In this document: piece by piece, positions 33,564 to 44,737 of the stretch
Position numbering within the stretch: the stretch's first letter is position 1
Layout: every line of letters begins with the position of its first letter
Source: Tomocerus qinae
Taxonomy: Eukaryota; Arthropoda; Collembola; Entomobryomorpha; Tomoceridae
Direction of reading: 5' to 3'
DNA: 64,000 nucleotides
Assembly: GCA_020055645.1 (NCBI GenBank)
Contig: CM034546.1
Coordinates: 85,560,001 to 85,624,000, forward strand
Notes under the pieces: model-generated
What the model was told of the DNA's origin: nothing
Seen by the model: the letters and a program-made list of their open reading frames with translations, nothing else
Database searches by the model: none
Made by a program: the position numbers and the translations under genes

Positions 33564-34391
33564 TAGGATTAAAAATTAGCTGGAAAAGACAACTGAATAT
33601 GGTTATAAATATCCACTGCTTTATAAGGAGAATAAGATAGCAGAATATTTTGTATAGACGACTAAGACGCATAAAACATCTCAGATCAATATTTATTTAC
33701 ACAAATCTTCAAATGGTTGTTCAAAGTAAATAGTTTTAGCCTATATAGTAAGTAGTTAGGCTGCTAGGGTGGAAGACATGGAAAACAAATGCCAATATTG
33801 ATTTTCTGAAATGAAAGACTAAGCAAATGGTGCACTTTGTACCTGTCATTGAAAGAACAGTGCATTTAGTAACAACTTCTCCTTTTAAATTCACGCATGT
33901 CGCATTAATTATGTACACATTAGTACGTTGAACGTTATATACATCTTTTCTATTACTATATGATCATGGAAAACTGTGTACAGTGTACAGAGAGATCCTG
34001 GATGAGTGGCACAACTTTGCAATTATTGGCAACTATAAATATAAAGGACCAGGATTTTAAACACCTTGGCATTTTTACATCGAAAGGCAGCATTCTGCCT
34101 CTCCTCGATCTCTTTCTGTCGGTCGCGAACAATTTCCGTCTTGGAAATCAATGGAACCTACAACTAGAGAGAAAATCAAGGACGAAAAGAAATTTACTAA
34201 TATTTGGAAACAGTTTTTCTTTACACAGAGTAACCTAATTATCAAGTTATTTATTTTTGATCATGCTCTGGCATTTGGTCCATTACTTCTTGTTTCCTAT
34301 TTGTTTTCTTAAAATATTTCCGTCCGTGTTGTCATCGTCAGATTTCTTGTGGCACAACTCCCACAATTTTCATAAACCTTTACGATATATT
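33564..34391. other. No feature; possible upstream region of the next gene
   Basis: AT-rich. Small open frames (33960-34238, 34257-34490) share no recognisable domain; the second overlaps the proposed first exon in the same frame. A promoter may lie here, but no reliable motif stands out. Confidence 0.35.
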
Positions 34392-35149
34392 ATGGATCCC
34401 GAAAATCTTTACTTTACAACATATTATCAGAGCAACAACTACCCAGACCCGCCGCCTTTATTTGCACCCTCGGGGAAAAAAAGGTTATAATATATCCAAA
34501 AAATATGGTTCTTGGCTGCAAAAGAGAAATAAATATTACCACCCGAAAATAATAGGCAATTGATCCCAGATCTAGCATTTCAAGTATAAATTCTTTTCTT
34601 TTCAGGCTTGTCGGAGGTGGAGGAAAGGTTGTTCACCCCACGAAACTGAAATCGCAGGGGAAATCCTCGCAAATGCAGATATACTCCCGGAAGAGGAAAG
34701 AATGCAACGGGATGGAGAATCTCTTGATGGACCTCGGACTCGTTAGTTACGGAATTGGACTTGCAGGTTTCATCATCGGCATCATTGATTTGGGTTGGTC
34801 CATCGCCGGTCAGTTTTTCTCTGTGACGAGTACCTGGGCTTCGTATATCGCGGCTATTCCAAGTGCTATCATCACCCTCTCTGGAAAATCCGATCCTCTA
34901 ACTTACTTTATTGCAAACATCTTCTCTGTGATTTCTATCTGGGCCACCATTTGGAGTCACATCGGTCTCCCTGTCGGGGATATCAGCATTATTTTGGGCT
35001 TCTTAGGAGAAGCACTTGGACTTGTCAGCATCATAATCGGAGCTTTCTCCACTTTCCCCAAACTCCTGACAGACCTCATCCAATTCCTTGTGGACAAGGA
35101 GGGCAGGGAAGTGCAGATTTTCGTTGACAACTACCGTTGTCCGACCTGA
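34392..35149 (+). CDS. Unrecognised four-transmembrane protein, two exons
   Basis: Proposed structure: exon 1 34392-34483 (ATG, 30 codons plus two bases), intron 34484-34605 (gttata...ttctttttcag-type acceptor), exon 2 34606-35149. The phases match exactly, completing an Arg codon, and exon 2 is open from its first base. The predicted 211-residue protein begins MDPENLYFTTYYQSNNYPDP, Pro/Tyr-rich and hydrophilic. A Gly-rich/basic segment follows (LVGGGGKVVHPTKLKSQGK, then SRKRK). About four hydrophobic helices come next: around GLVSYGIGLAGFIIGIID, WASYIAAIPSAIITL, FIANIFSVISIWATIW and ISIILGFLGEALGLVSIII. It ends hydrophilic (FVDNYRCPT). GC content and codon use are higher than in the surroundings, as for host genes. 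I do not recognise the family. The donor is weak, so an upstream alternative exon is possible. Confidence 0.6.
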
Positions 35150-35944
35150 CATACTCTCTAGCCAATTGATGTTATTTAATTTTGGATCCGAACTTTAATG
35201 AAATATTAATATAAAATATAAATATTTTGTGAAACATTTATTTCTTAATTGTGACTTATGACAGAACAAAGAACTTAAATATTTAGTAGACACTGTTTAC
35301 TGTATGTACATTCAGAATGATTGCCACATACTGTGGATTTCAGGTCAATGTAGAAATTTCTGCCCAGAATTACAATACAAGGCATGGATATATAGGTATG
35401 GCATTTCCACGGTTTCATGAAAGCGGTCACAATCACGTTACGTTACGTAATACGTTATAATCATGTTATAATATACTATCGTGAAGTGAAGTATAGTAAC
35501 GCAGACAACTCGTAAAAGTAACCCTCAAAGGATGCCTTGGGAAATCCTATTTGTGGTAGGCTACCCGTTATACCCAGTTCGCATGAAATGTAGACAATGA
35601 AACTTTTACCACTAAAAGTCCATAGTCTTATGTACCCATAACTGGAGTATTACATGCGGGCTCAGCTTAATTACCGAAAAAATTGCCAAAGTATACACCT
35701 TTTCCCATAACATTGAAATATCATTTTGTTATTTCAAAATCGTATAAAACCGTGTTCGCACAAAATTTTTTGCGTGGTTCTTTTTTGGCCGAAAGTCCCT
35801 GATGTGCACTATACATCAGCCAAAAATTACTCTTTAGGTCAACTGATAATATTTTTCTTGCAAAACCGACTAGGTATAGCTACGTATCTCTATATATCCT
35901 TATATAGCTTAGCTTTATACCAAGGACAGTATAGGGGTACATGC
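35150..35944. other. No gene recognised
   Basis: 3' flank of the preceding gene. A short 'cacgttacgttacgtaatacgttat' stretch (35433-35460) is locally repetitive. An 86-codon frame (35726-35986) runs into a palindrome and is not called. Confidence 0.4.
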
Positions 35945-35954
35945 CATCATTATG

Positions 35955-36201
35955 TTATCCAGGGTGACTCGAACGTTATAGGGTGAAGACAGTAGAATGT
36001 TTTGCTCTTTTTCTGCAGCCAGTTTAGATAGGAAAACTGGGTGCAGGCCAAGGGGGGATCAGTGGCTGTATCTATGACCACGGGATTCTTCACAGCTAAA
36101 CGTCAACTGAATGCACCCAAACCTCAAACTGGCTGCAGAAAGATAGCAAAACATTCTACTGTCTTCACCCTATAACGTTCGAGTCACCCTGGCCCTGATG
36201 T
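35955..36201. mobile_element. Palindromic MITE, 67-bp arms, 10-bp flanking repeat
   Basis: The arms are 35959-36025 and 36126-36192 (ccagggtgactcgaacgtta ... and complement), almost perfect. catcattatg occurs at 35945-35954 and again at 36202-36211, a candidate 10-bp target duplication. Confidence 0.75.
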
Positions 36202-36211
36202 CATCATTATG

Positions 36212-36807
36212 CAGTATTTATGTTTCCATAGATAGACGTATTTTTTCATGTTGATAGTCTCAGCCGAGCTTGGTGTTGACCGGTGTTGACCACGGAAAAT
36301 AAACTGCTTCCAGTCCTGCCTCCCTCCCCTTCCCCGCATCAGGTGGGTCCAGTAGAGTGAGGTCCCATAAGAGAGGCAAAAAATATTTTTTGTTGCCAGC
36401 GGAAATTTTACCTTGCAGTACGTTTTAAATGGGATTTATTGGAATTAATTTTTCGGAATGAGAATTTCCCATTTAAAATTACTGCAGATGACGTCTCAAA
36501 AATATTTATTACTTTTTGAGATTTTCTATATGGGAAGTTGCCACGAGTTGGCTATAACGGATGTTTTACAGATTTTCCAGAGGGGGGGGGGATTTTAACA
36601 ACATTTTGCAATTACTGCAAAACACAACACAATACATGAATGGAATATTACAAATAGAATGCACATAAAGATTAAAACTTTGCAAGGTGCCTACAACAGA
36701 ATTGTACTCGATACTAATACTACTGACACCCTCGTGATACATGCAACTATTATGAATTATTTGCCCCGCATAGTAATTTAAAACCAATTTAAATTTATTA
36801 GTAAACT
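36212..36807. other. No gene recognised
   Basis: Contains an imperfect inverted pair (ttttaaatgggatttattgg / gaatttcccatttaaaatta, about 36423-36482) and a homopolymer G run at 36583. Otherwise featureless. Confidence 0.4.
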
Positions 36808-37470
36808 AGAAAACCCAGCTAAGGGACAAACCTAGCACTCACGAGGAATTCAGCAAGCCACCCAACTCAGTAATAAAAACAATTTTGAAAACATCCCATT
36901 AGGTTAGTTAACTTTGTAAATACAAAGTATATTTAAATGAATATACTTTTATTTTCTACAGTGGTTGGAAAAATTAGCAGCAGCTCCAACTTCCTGATAA
37001 AAAGGAATTCCCTACACCAAAATAATAACTGTAGATCGTAGCATCAAATAGAGGGAACAGTGAAAGACTCTATTTTCGAAAAAAGTTACCATAAAGCTCC
37101 CTTTTAAAATCAGAAAAAATAAGATTCCCCGTGGGATTTTGGAAAAACGTGCAAACTCCATGAGTACAACTTACAATTAAATATTTTAAAGGCTCCCAGT
37201 ACAGATATTTAATTCTACAAAAAGATGTCCCAAATGGAACAAAGGAATCAAGCGGGTAGTAAAAAGTAAACCCAGCTCTACTAAAAAATGTTGAATAAGT
37301 TTGTACATATAGCAGAACCAATTTGGATTAAAAGTTTTGAAACGCTATTTAATATGCACATTACGAAATTTCCCCTTTCGCCAATCATTTCTATTCAATC
37401 ACCATTCAGCTTTCTGATATAAATTTCTATTATTATTTTGATGTTATAATAATAACAATATGAAACGACT
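36808..37470 (+). repeat. T2 interspersed repeat, copy 3 (least disturbed)
   Basis: Runs from 'aacccagctaagggacaaac' through 'tcctgataaaaaggaattcc' and 'taaacccagctctactaaaa' to 'cgccaatcatttctattc' and a tail rich in ata/aac (ttataataataacaata). At ~650 bp it is the best model for the family; the A-rich tail would fit a retroposed unit. Confidence 0.65.
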
Positions 37471-37490
37471 AATTTTTGATGGTTTAGAGG

Positions 37491-37588
37491 AATTAATGTT
37501 TTCAACAATGTACCCCAACGCATACCTTCGTGTGCTAAATTTAGTACATGGAGGTATGAGTTGGGGTACATTATTTAAAACATGAATT
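37491..37588. repeat. 98-bp hairpin element H99, copy 2
   Basis: Same arms (aattaatgttttcaacaatg ... and inverted, ending in gaatt) and similar loop as 24247-24345. It directly follows the T2 tail. Confidence 0.8.
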
Positions 37589-38045
37589 TGGCTTGCGCAT
37601 TTTGCTTTTAAGGAGCCTACATATATTACGTGTGCAGTTGATGGGAGGAGGAGGTACTCAAAAGTGTTGCAGTCAGCACTTGTGTTACACATGGGGGAGT
37701 GGGTTTTGCGTTACTTAATTTATGTAGGTTTCCTTGGTTCTCCCTACCACACGTACAGACATAGACAGGTAAATTTATTGCTTTATCAAGTCTAGGATTA
37801 TATATAGAGATAATATAAAGTGTTATTAATAATGTAGGTATATTATAATTATAGTTTATAATATAGCGTAGTACATAGCATACATACATAATAGTGTTAA
37901 AAGTAATAGATTATTCCATTGCAATAATATTATATCATAATGCAAATTATAAAGCTGTATGGTAAACTATGGCAAATTATGGGTCCATGGGCGAAAGCCC
38001 GTAAGGACCGTCAGTTATTAATAAAAATAATAATAAAAATTAAAA
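37589..38045. other. No gene; possible LINE-type 3' tail at 37980-38045
   Basis: 'gggcgaaagcccgtaaggac' followed by (taataaaaa)n resembles a LINE 3' end (stem-loop plus simple-repeat tail), plus strand. Upstream sequence has no recognisable coding part. Confidence 0.35.
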
Positions 38046-38090
38046 ATTGATTTATTAATAGATTTTCATGATTATTTTAGATACAGATTT

Positions 38091-38640
38091 TTATTTAGTA
38101 TTGAGTGCGTCAACAATTGGGAAAAATAACTTTTTCGTTAATTTAAATCCATCTTTTTCTGCTGCTTTTAGGATAATTCTTAAAATGTCCAAAGACATAT
38201 CCGCTAGTTCATCATCTCCATTGTCATCATCTTCATCTCCATCATCAGTTTCGTCATCGTTGTTATCAGATTCCTCGTCTTCGTCACTTTCACTATCATT
38301 TTCATCGTCACAGAACACAGATTTATCTCCACAAACTTTATCGTGGCTTTTTGTGCAATTCAATAATGATTTTAGCAAAGTTTTGCTAAGTTTAATATAA
38401 TTAAATTCTGCATTGCACTGCATTCTGTGAAACATCTTAATGCATTCTGTTGTAAAATCTTCGTCTTCAGCAGAGTCAGCATTTGATTCTAAATTACTGT
38501 CACCTGAGTTAGATTCTTCTTCAGAACGATAATTTTGTGGAAGGGGATAATATTTGTTTTTAGAAGATTGATAGCTCCTTCAGAACGATAATTTTGTGAA
38601 AGGGGATGATATTTGTTCTTTAGAGGATTGAAAGCGTTAG
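38091..38640 (-). pseudogene. Acidic protein, left-arm copy lacking the zinc finger
   Basis: The minus frame from about 38640 starts NAFNPLKNKYHPL, then a tandemly duplicated segment with a frameshift, then EEESNSGDSNLESNADSAED and FTTECIKMFHRMQCNAEFNY. A Lys/Leu stretch follows, then the acidic run (ESDEDEESDNNDDETDDGDE) and the conserved end ILKAAEKDGFKLTKKLFFPI. The central ~60 residues are absent from the right-arm copy, so this arm retains more of the ancestral gene. Confidence 0.6.
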
Positions 38641-39021
38641 CATTGTATCGCATCGTATCGCATCGCATTGCATCGTATTGTTTCGCATCACTTTGTATTG
38701 TATTGTATTGCATTGTTACACATCGTCTTGTTTCACGTCTTATTGCATCGTATCGCATTTTTTAACGTTTCTTAAAACCGCAGAGCGGTTCGTAAAACCG
38801 CAGAGCGATTAATAAAACCGCAATGCGGTTCTTCACGACTGATAGATATCATTACATATTATTGTATTGCATCACACAGAATTGTATATTTTGCCTTACA
38901 AAATAGGAAAACCCAAAACGGCTGTGACTTTTTGTATTTACTTCATTGTACATTTGGCAGCCAAACACAACTGATCGTTCCACAAGGTATTAATTACTAC
39001 ATTCCAAGTACATTTTTGACA

Positions 39022-39486
39022 ATGAATTGTAAAGCTTGCGGGAAATACTTTTATAATAATGGAAATTTATTCCGTCACCAAAAAGAAGTACATGGCAAAA
39101 TGCAGTCTGGAGGTTCATCAACGGGTAAAAATTGTCGTAAAAGAATATATACTGACGTTGAATCGGATGATGAAGGCGCATAGATTACTAACGCTTTCAA
39201 TCCTCTAAAGAACAAATATCATCCCCTTCCACAAAATAACCATTGTGAAGAAGAATCTGTGTTCTGTGACGATGAAAATAAAAGTGAAAGTGACGAAGAC
39301 GAGGAATCTGATAACAACGATGACGAAACTGATGATGGAGATGAAGATGATGACAATGGAGATGATGAACTAACGGATATGTCTTTGGACATTTTAAGAA
39401 TTATCCTAAAAGCAGAAGAAAAAGATGGATTTAAATTAACGAAAAAGTTATTTTTCCCAATTGTTGACGCACTCAATACTAAATAA
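39022..39486 (+). CDS. C2H2 zinc-finger / acidic-tail protein, right-arm copy (one in-frame TAG)
   Basis: The ATG at 39022 opens MNCKACGKYFYNNGNLFRHQ and KEVH, one classical C2H2 finger (C-x2-C-x12-H-x4-H). A basic segment with CRKRIYTDVESDDEGA follows, then TAG at 39181-39183. The same frame continues without further stops: NAFNPLKNKYHPLPQN, a VFCDDEN-linked acidic run and the conserved C-terminus DMSLDILRIILKAEEKDGFK ending at 39486. It may be a pseudogene, or two exons or segments. The acidic end matches the left arm apart from a few substitutions. The family was not recognised; nucleic-acid binding is inferred from the finger. Confidence 0.6.
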
Positions 39487-39531
39487 AAATCTGTATCTAA
39501 AATAATCATGAAAATCTATTAATAAACCAAT

Positions 39532-41582
39532 TAGTAATATAATTACACATTGAACAAAATTTCATTATTTTCATCCAATTATCATCAATAGCATTTAAAT
39601 TTATATATATTTAAATCGGTTGCAGTGACATTTGTCATATGTTGTGAATGAAACAGACGTACAAGATACATTCTTCTACGTAAAGGAATTTCTGAGAAAG
39701 GATCATTTGATTAAATGTCATAGCATTTCTATTGTTTCAATTCTACTACATTGTCAAAAATAACTTATTTCTGTTGCATTAATATTGCAAGGTATCTGAT
39801 AGGTGTAAGGTACACGCATATTTTCCTTTACCTTTATGTACCATATATTCTACATGTTGATTAGAACAAACACTTGAGCTCCCAAGTACCTAAAACTTTT
39901 TCATTTGTCCCTTGCCTGCTATTCTTTTTACTCCCGTCCAATCCCCTTATATGCATTAAAACTTTCAATGGTGTATTAGTAAATTGTCACAGGCTGGTTT
40001 ACAGGTCCCCTTACTGACCATCCAAACATTGTAGTACATTCCATAAGCACATGTAGTCTCAGGTATATAGAACTATGTTTTCGAGTGTAATTTTAACATT
40101 ATTTTGCTAAATTCACATAACCTTAATAAAATAACAAGTGTTTATTCTGTAAATAAAACTGTTGATACAGTATTTGATACAGTTGTCAATGAAACTTCTG
40201 CTGTTTATAGTGCGGTTGCTGTTGCGGTTAGTGAAATATTTGAACATTTATTGTAATTTATTGCATGCTAAGGACTTCAATTAACGCCTGATCAGCGACT
40301 AATATAATCCAGACCATTGGTATCTCTAATCAACATAAGTTTTATACATTAGCAGTACTTTATTCTTAGCGAAATCCTTGCGAAATTTTAAAATAAGTTG
40401 TCCGTCTTACCACTTAATAACCAATAATAGACAATCAATGATAATTAATTAATATAATTTGGTTTACACTATCGTGTCTGTATGTGTATACACTTTGTAT
40501 CTATTTAATGAAAATTTTAAAATTAATATTACCAGGGGGTGTCTACACACATTGGCCTTCATCATTATCATTGAGTATTCAAAGAGATCCAATTTGCATT
40601 GTCATTTATTATATTTTATAGTAATTAGATATTAATCACCCTTTTAGATAGGCATATATGAATATGATATACCTATATTGTATGACGTTAATTATATGTA
40701 AGCATTAAATTGTGTAAGAATGATGTATTAATAAATTGCCATTGGGTATGGTGGCTTATATCCAAGTGTAATAGTTAGGTTAGGTTCCTGTACTACCATG
40801 TATGCATTGTACTATATCATTACTGCGGCATTATTTAGAGCGAAACTGTCTAGATTCATTTGCTAGGCAAATAGGGTTTAGATTCTAGACAACGGACAAA
40901 TCGATGATGTGCAGTGAGTACTGTAAGGAGGAAATGTACGGCTGGCCGGTGTGATAGTTGCCGTCGTCCTCTTACGTAATGTGATGTGCTGGATCGGTTT
41001 ATGCACTTATGATCGAATTATGGGTGATGATTGACACCCCGATCTAATAATATGATGTGATGAGTAGAGATATGGATCAAAGGATGACACCAGATTCGGA
41101 TTTAGTATACAATAATTGAAGCTTCTAGTTTATTAGAATGAAGCTGGATACAATACAATAATTATGTGTGCACGGCATGCACACCGATAATAGAATGGCG
41201 ACTCGCAGCATTAGTCCTACAGGTATAAGTAAATGTGGACGTAAGGTGGGTTCCGAGTCCAATGCTTCACTTCTGCTGAAGTAATAATATGCAGATTGCC
41301 AAGTCGCAAGTTCTAGCTCCTCCAGTACTGATTCGGCTGTGGATCTAAATCGTCAAAATTAACTAATGCTAAAATAATCTTGGTATTGTACCTATTGAGA
41401 TATTGAATAAATTGCCACCAGTTGAAGGATTCTGATTCAAATAAACAATCAGTCAAGATAACAGCAATTTCAGACGTAGGTTTTTTGGTCATCAAGAGCA
41501 ATAAAACATTTATTCAAACGAGGAAGAACAGCTAAAAATAGATGAGAGACGGGGAAGTGCACTCCCCCACTAAAGTGAGGGG
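39532..41582. other. About 2 kb AT-rich without a recognised gene
   Basis: A 62-codon minus frame (41501-41313) and a small plus frame (about 40131-40254) show no domain. From 40860 to 41300 base composition is less AT-rich, but I find no coding pattern. Possible 3' flank of the chemoreceptor gene. Confidence 0.4.
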
Positions 41583-42971
41583 CTAGAGAGATACGAGGAG
41601 AGTGATGGTGTAGTAAATGGAGACTTCGACAAACCCGAGAATGGTGCGTCTGTAAAGGAAGAAAAAGTGGCCGACTTCAATACGAAGAGGACGGAATGAG
41701 CGGAGTCGGCGGTGGACGATATCGTTCCCCACGGGGAACCAGAAGCGCTTGAAACTGAGTGAAAGATGGTAGACTGATGCGGCGGAGGGCAGAACTGCCG
41801 TTTCCGCGACGATGGTGAAAACTGCGAGAATAGGCATGATCAGATAAAAGGGCATGTTCAGGACTGAGAAAAGACGGACAGTGGCGTAGTTAAGAATTAG
41901 GTTAAGGGCGAATGCGAGGAAAAGGATTACTGGTGCAATGGACTGGGCGAGATGGTTGACAAAGTGATTGAGAATGAGGAGTTGGTTGTAGCATTTGGTC
42001 GCCCGGATGAAGCTCTTGCTGATGTCTCCCGCCGAAAGGATCTTACCGAACTCTCCGATGCGGGAGATGCAGCGGAGCCAGCGTGTGGTTAGTTGGGTGT
42101 AGATGAGGTTGACGGGCATCCAGAGGAGGACGGGGAACCAAATCTGGACACAAAGGTAGAGGATGAACAAGTAGACTATCACTTTGGTGGCGGGGTGTGT
42201 GGCGTACTCCGGACACGCCCACCGCAGCAGAGGAAGGAAGATGTGCATGTCCATCAACACTGTGAAAGTTGTCGTCAGAAATGTCGTCACACTTGCTATC
42301 CAAACAAACGCCTTCATGAACATCCCGTACACATCCCGGCGGAGCGAGTACCGGAAATTCTGGAGAGGAAACGTCCCTGCCAAAAGTACAAACACATGCA
42401 AGTATCCAAAATAATAAACACTGCTTACATCAATAATCTTAACAGGAAGGAATACATCCCATCTACATTCAACTGTATTATTATCATTTGGAATTAAGAT
42501 TACATAATAGACAGCAAGAAATACATTCGTAATCAACCAGAACTAATGCCAAAATAGTTTTAGCCACTGCTTACGTCTCAATTTGAAATCCAATCTCCAA
42601 ATCTGGTTTAAAACGAATACAATGCTGTGTAACTGAGTGGCAGTGCCGTAGTTGAGGGCGAGAGCAAAAGCAGTCACACCGTAGTAAAATAAGAAAACGA
42701 CAGTTTCGGAAGTTGTGGAATATGGAATAATGAAATATATTTGCAGGAAGAAGAAAATGCTTTCGTAGACAATGATACAGACTAAACAAAATATCCCAAA
42801 GTACCAGAGAAAGTAGCGTCTGTGGCTAGTACTCAAGGAAAACGTCATTGTCTTAGTGTCACAATTGAAGGGTCCGCAGTTGAACATGTCAAACCCCTTC
42901 GTCAGATTTGCGTACACGTCTCTCATCTGCCGAGTCGTCATTTTGGGACTTTTGTAAACAACTTCCTCCAC
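41583..42971 (-). CDS. Gustatory-receptor-like 7TM chemoreceptor, one in-frame TAG or 102-nt intron
   Basis: The frame is open from an ATG at 42971 to TAA-type stop at 41583 (463 codons) except for TAG at 42543-42545. The protein has an intracellular-type N-terminus (MEEVVYKSPKMTTRQMRDVY) and at least seven hydrophobic segments. Its C-terminal loop is KRFWFPVGNDIVHRRLRSFR and the last helix ends in SIYYTITLLVSL, the layout of insect/springtail gustatory receptors. A GT at 42574 (gtaagc) and AG at 42473 (aatacag) delimit a 102-nt, in-frame candidate intron that removes the TAG. A longer version ending at another 'ttttggcag' acceptor (about 42385) also keeps frame. However, the region removed looks membrane-like (FWLITNVFLAVYYVILIP), so a recent nonsense mutation is an alternative. 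Function: probably contact chemosensation; ligand unknown. Confidence 0.8.
42473..42574 (-). other. Candidate 102-nt intron in the receptor gene
   Basis: The donor cgtaagcagt (strong) and acceptor taatacag are present. The length is a multiple of three, and removal joins LDFKLR to LECRWDVFLPVK in frame while excising the only internal stop. Confidence 0.45.
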
Positions 42972-43530
42972 AACTACTAACTATCTTACCATTCCACACC
43001 CAACAGACAGGTCAAATTGGTTGGCCATTTACATTCCTTAGTGGTTTTATGCTTTTCTCTTTCTTAGTTTATTTACATTTTGAACATGAACACTGCTCTA
43101 TCTATTCATTTTCACTCTTTATAAACACAATATGAAAATGGTCTGGTTAGCCGATTTTTGTGATATTCACCTTCATGTCCAAATAGTAGTCTTCAGCAAT
43201 GGTATCCTATATAATATTATATTGTGGTCAACAGACAATAAGACTTGTAATTCAACATATATAAAGTTTTCTACAAAATATTACATTAGCAGAGTGCCTT
43301 GCACATTCATAATGCAAACAATCGAAGAAAAGGATGTCTACATTGTAGAAGTGTAAGTACATAGTAGCGACCCAAAAAAATCAAACTATTTACATCAACC
43401 TTTGCTTACATTGATAGAAAATTAAATATTTATTGACGCCACAGTCTAGTTCCTAACAAATGGAGAAATGTAAACGATGTCTGCGCAAAAAGGATTTATA
43501 TTTGCTTCATAACAAAATGTACTACATAAC
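42972..43530. other. Receptor 5' flank, no gene
   Basis: No recognisable coding sequence; presumably includes the receptor promoter. Small open frames on + (43132-43356 and 43460-43660) overlap the start of the foldback element or lack domains. Confidence 0.35.
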
Positions 43531-44449
43531 TTACTGTCCAAATCATCCCATGGAGATAATTTTCAAATCGAAACGGAAATATCTGTGGCTTCTGATTGGT
43601 CGATGCATTTTTGAAATTGACCAATCAGAGCACAGCATTTCATTTCAAAATGTTATATGATTTTCATAAAGCATTCCCAGGGGAAATATTTATTGAAATA
43701 CTGAACTTTGCATTACAGAATTGCGACTTGTGATATAAAGACATGCGGACTAACTTTTTCAGCATGTATGAATACTATCACCACCATCGTAAAATTGAAA
43801 AAAGTGCAGACTTACACTTCAGCATAACATCATCCTCATCCTATAAGCCAATTGCATTGCGTACTCAATCCTATGAAATAATACATTGAACTTTCGAATT
43901 GTAATAAAAACACCATAAATAGACTAGACTAGCTTTGCTGAAAGGAGCAATGGTTGACACTTGCTATTCAGTTCTGCATAGTGTAATACTCTGTCTCTGA
44001 AGCAATACAATTACAAGGTATCAAAAGTATTATGTATACAATAAAAAATTATTTAAGGCGAATATTATTATTTATTATTATTAACATTATTTATTGAAAT
44101 ACTGAACTTTGCATTACAGACTTGTGATATAAAGAAATGCGAACTAACTTTTTTAGCACCATGAATACCATTACCACCAGCTTTTTTTCAATTTACGATG
44201 GTGGTGATGGTATTCATACATACTAAAAAAGTTAGTCCGCATTTCTTTATATCACAAGTCACAATTCTGTAATGCAAAGGTCAGTATTTCAATAAATATT
44301 TCCCCTGGGAATGCTTTATGAAAATCATATAAAATTTTGAAATGAAATGCTCTGATTGGTCAATTTTAAAAATGCATCGACCAATCAGAAGCCAGAGATA
44401 TTTCCGTTTCGATTTGAAAATTATCTCCAATGGATGATTTGGACAGTAA
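43531..44449. mobile_element. Foldback element with ~265-bp arms and a third partial arm copy
   Basis: The ends are ttactgtccaaatcatcc (43531) and its complement (ending 44449). The arms 43531-43800 and about 44185-44449 are nearly complementary throughout, including 'ctgattggtcgatgcatttt'. In addition 44086-44180 repeats part of the left arm directly (gaaatactgaactttgcatt, ccatgaatacc). No ORF of substance and no target duplication found. Confidence 0.8.
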
Positions 44450-44594
44450 TTGGTTAAAGAGGAAACTTAAAACGCTTAACATAAATGCAGATGTAGGTGT
44501 CACAATTGTAGACCGATATTTTGTGCTTGTGCTTAAATTGAGCAATTGTTCCAAGTCTATTATGAATAATAATATTCTTTCCAGAGGTGAAACT

Positions 44595-44665
44595 AATGGC
44601 AAGCCGCGTAACAGAAGGTCGCCTGAGTAAAGCTACCATGTGTACACACATTTAGCAAAATGATA
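44595..44665 (+). repeat. M1 left-end fragment
   Basis: ggcaagccgcgtaacagaag, gtcgcctgagtaaagc and gtgtacacac match the left end of M1 (52891-52950). Only about 70 bp remain. Confidence 0.6.
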
Positions 44666-44737
44666 ATAAGGGAAAGAATAATATTGACAATCTAAATCGT
44701 AAGAATTATAAGGGGTTGAAGTAAGGCAGTGGTTCCA

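Larger units (their letters stand above)
38046..39531. mobile_element. Foldback element carrying a C2H2/acidic-protein gene in both arms
   Basis: The outer ends are inverted: tttattaatagattttcatg at 38050 and its complement ending near 39525. The inverted homology extends inward to about 38640 (left) and about 39185 (right). Both arms encode the same acidic C-terminal protein region, converging outward. The loop holds three 13-bp perfect palindromes of the accgcagagcggt type (38775-38835), a run of 'atcgcatcgtattgc' motifs (38640-38760) and the zinc-finger start. No RT, integrase or transposase was seen. Confidence 0.65.

Noticed and set aside
38068..38400. 110-codon Ser-rich frame on the plus strand (and 39219-39509 on minus)
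   Set aside because: Antisense shadow of the acidic Asp/Glu coding region; the homologous, conserved reading is the other strand in each arm.
41313..41501. 62-codon minus frame next to the receptor gene
   Set aside because: Short, no domain, not needed to complete the receptor, which ends normally at 41583.
42543..42574. 32-nt micro-intron (gtaagc...cattag) to remove the receptor stop
   Set aside because: The length is not a multiple of three and shifts the receptor out of frame; it is also shorter than plausible arthropod introns.
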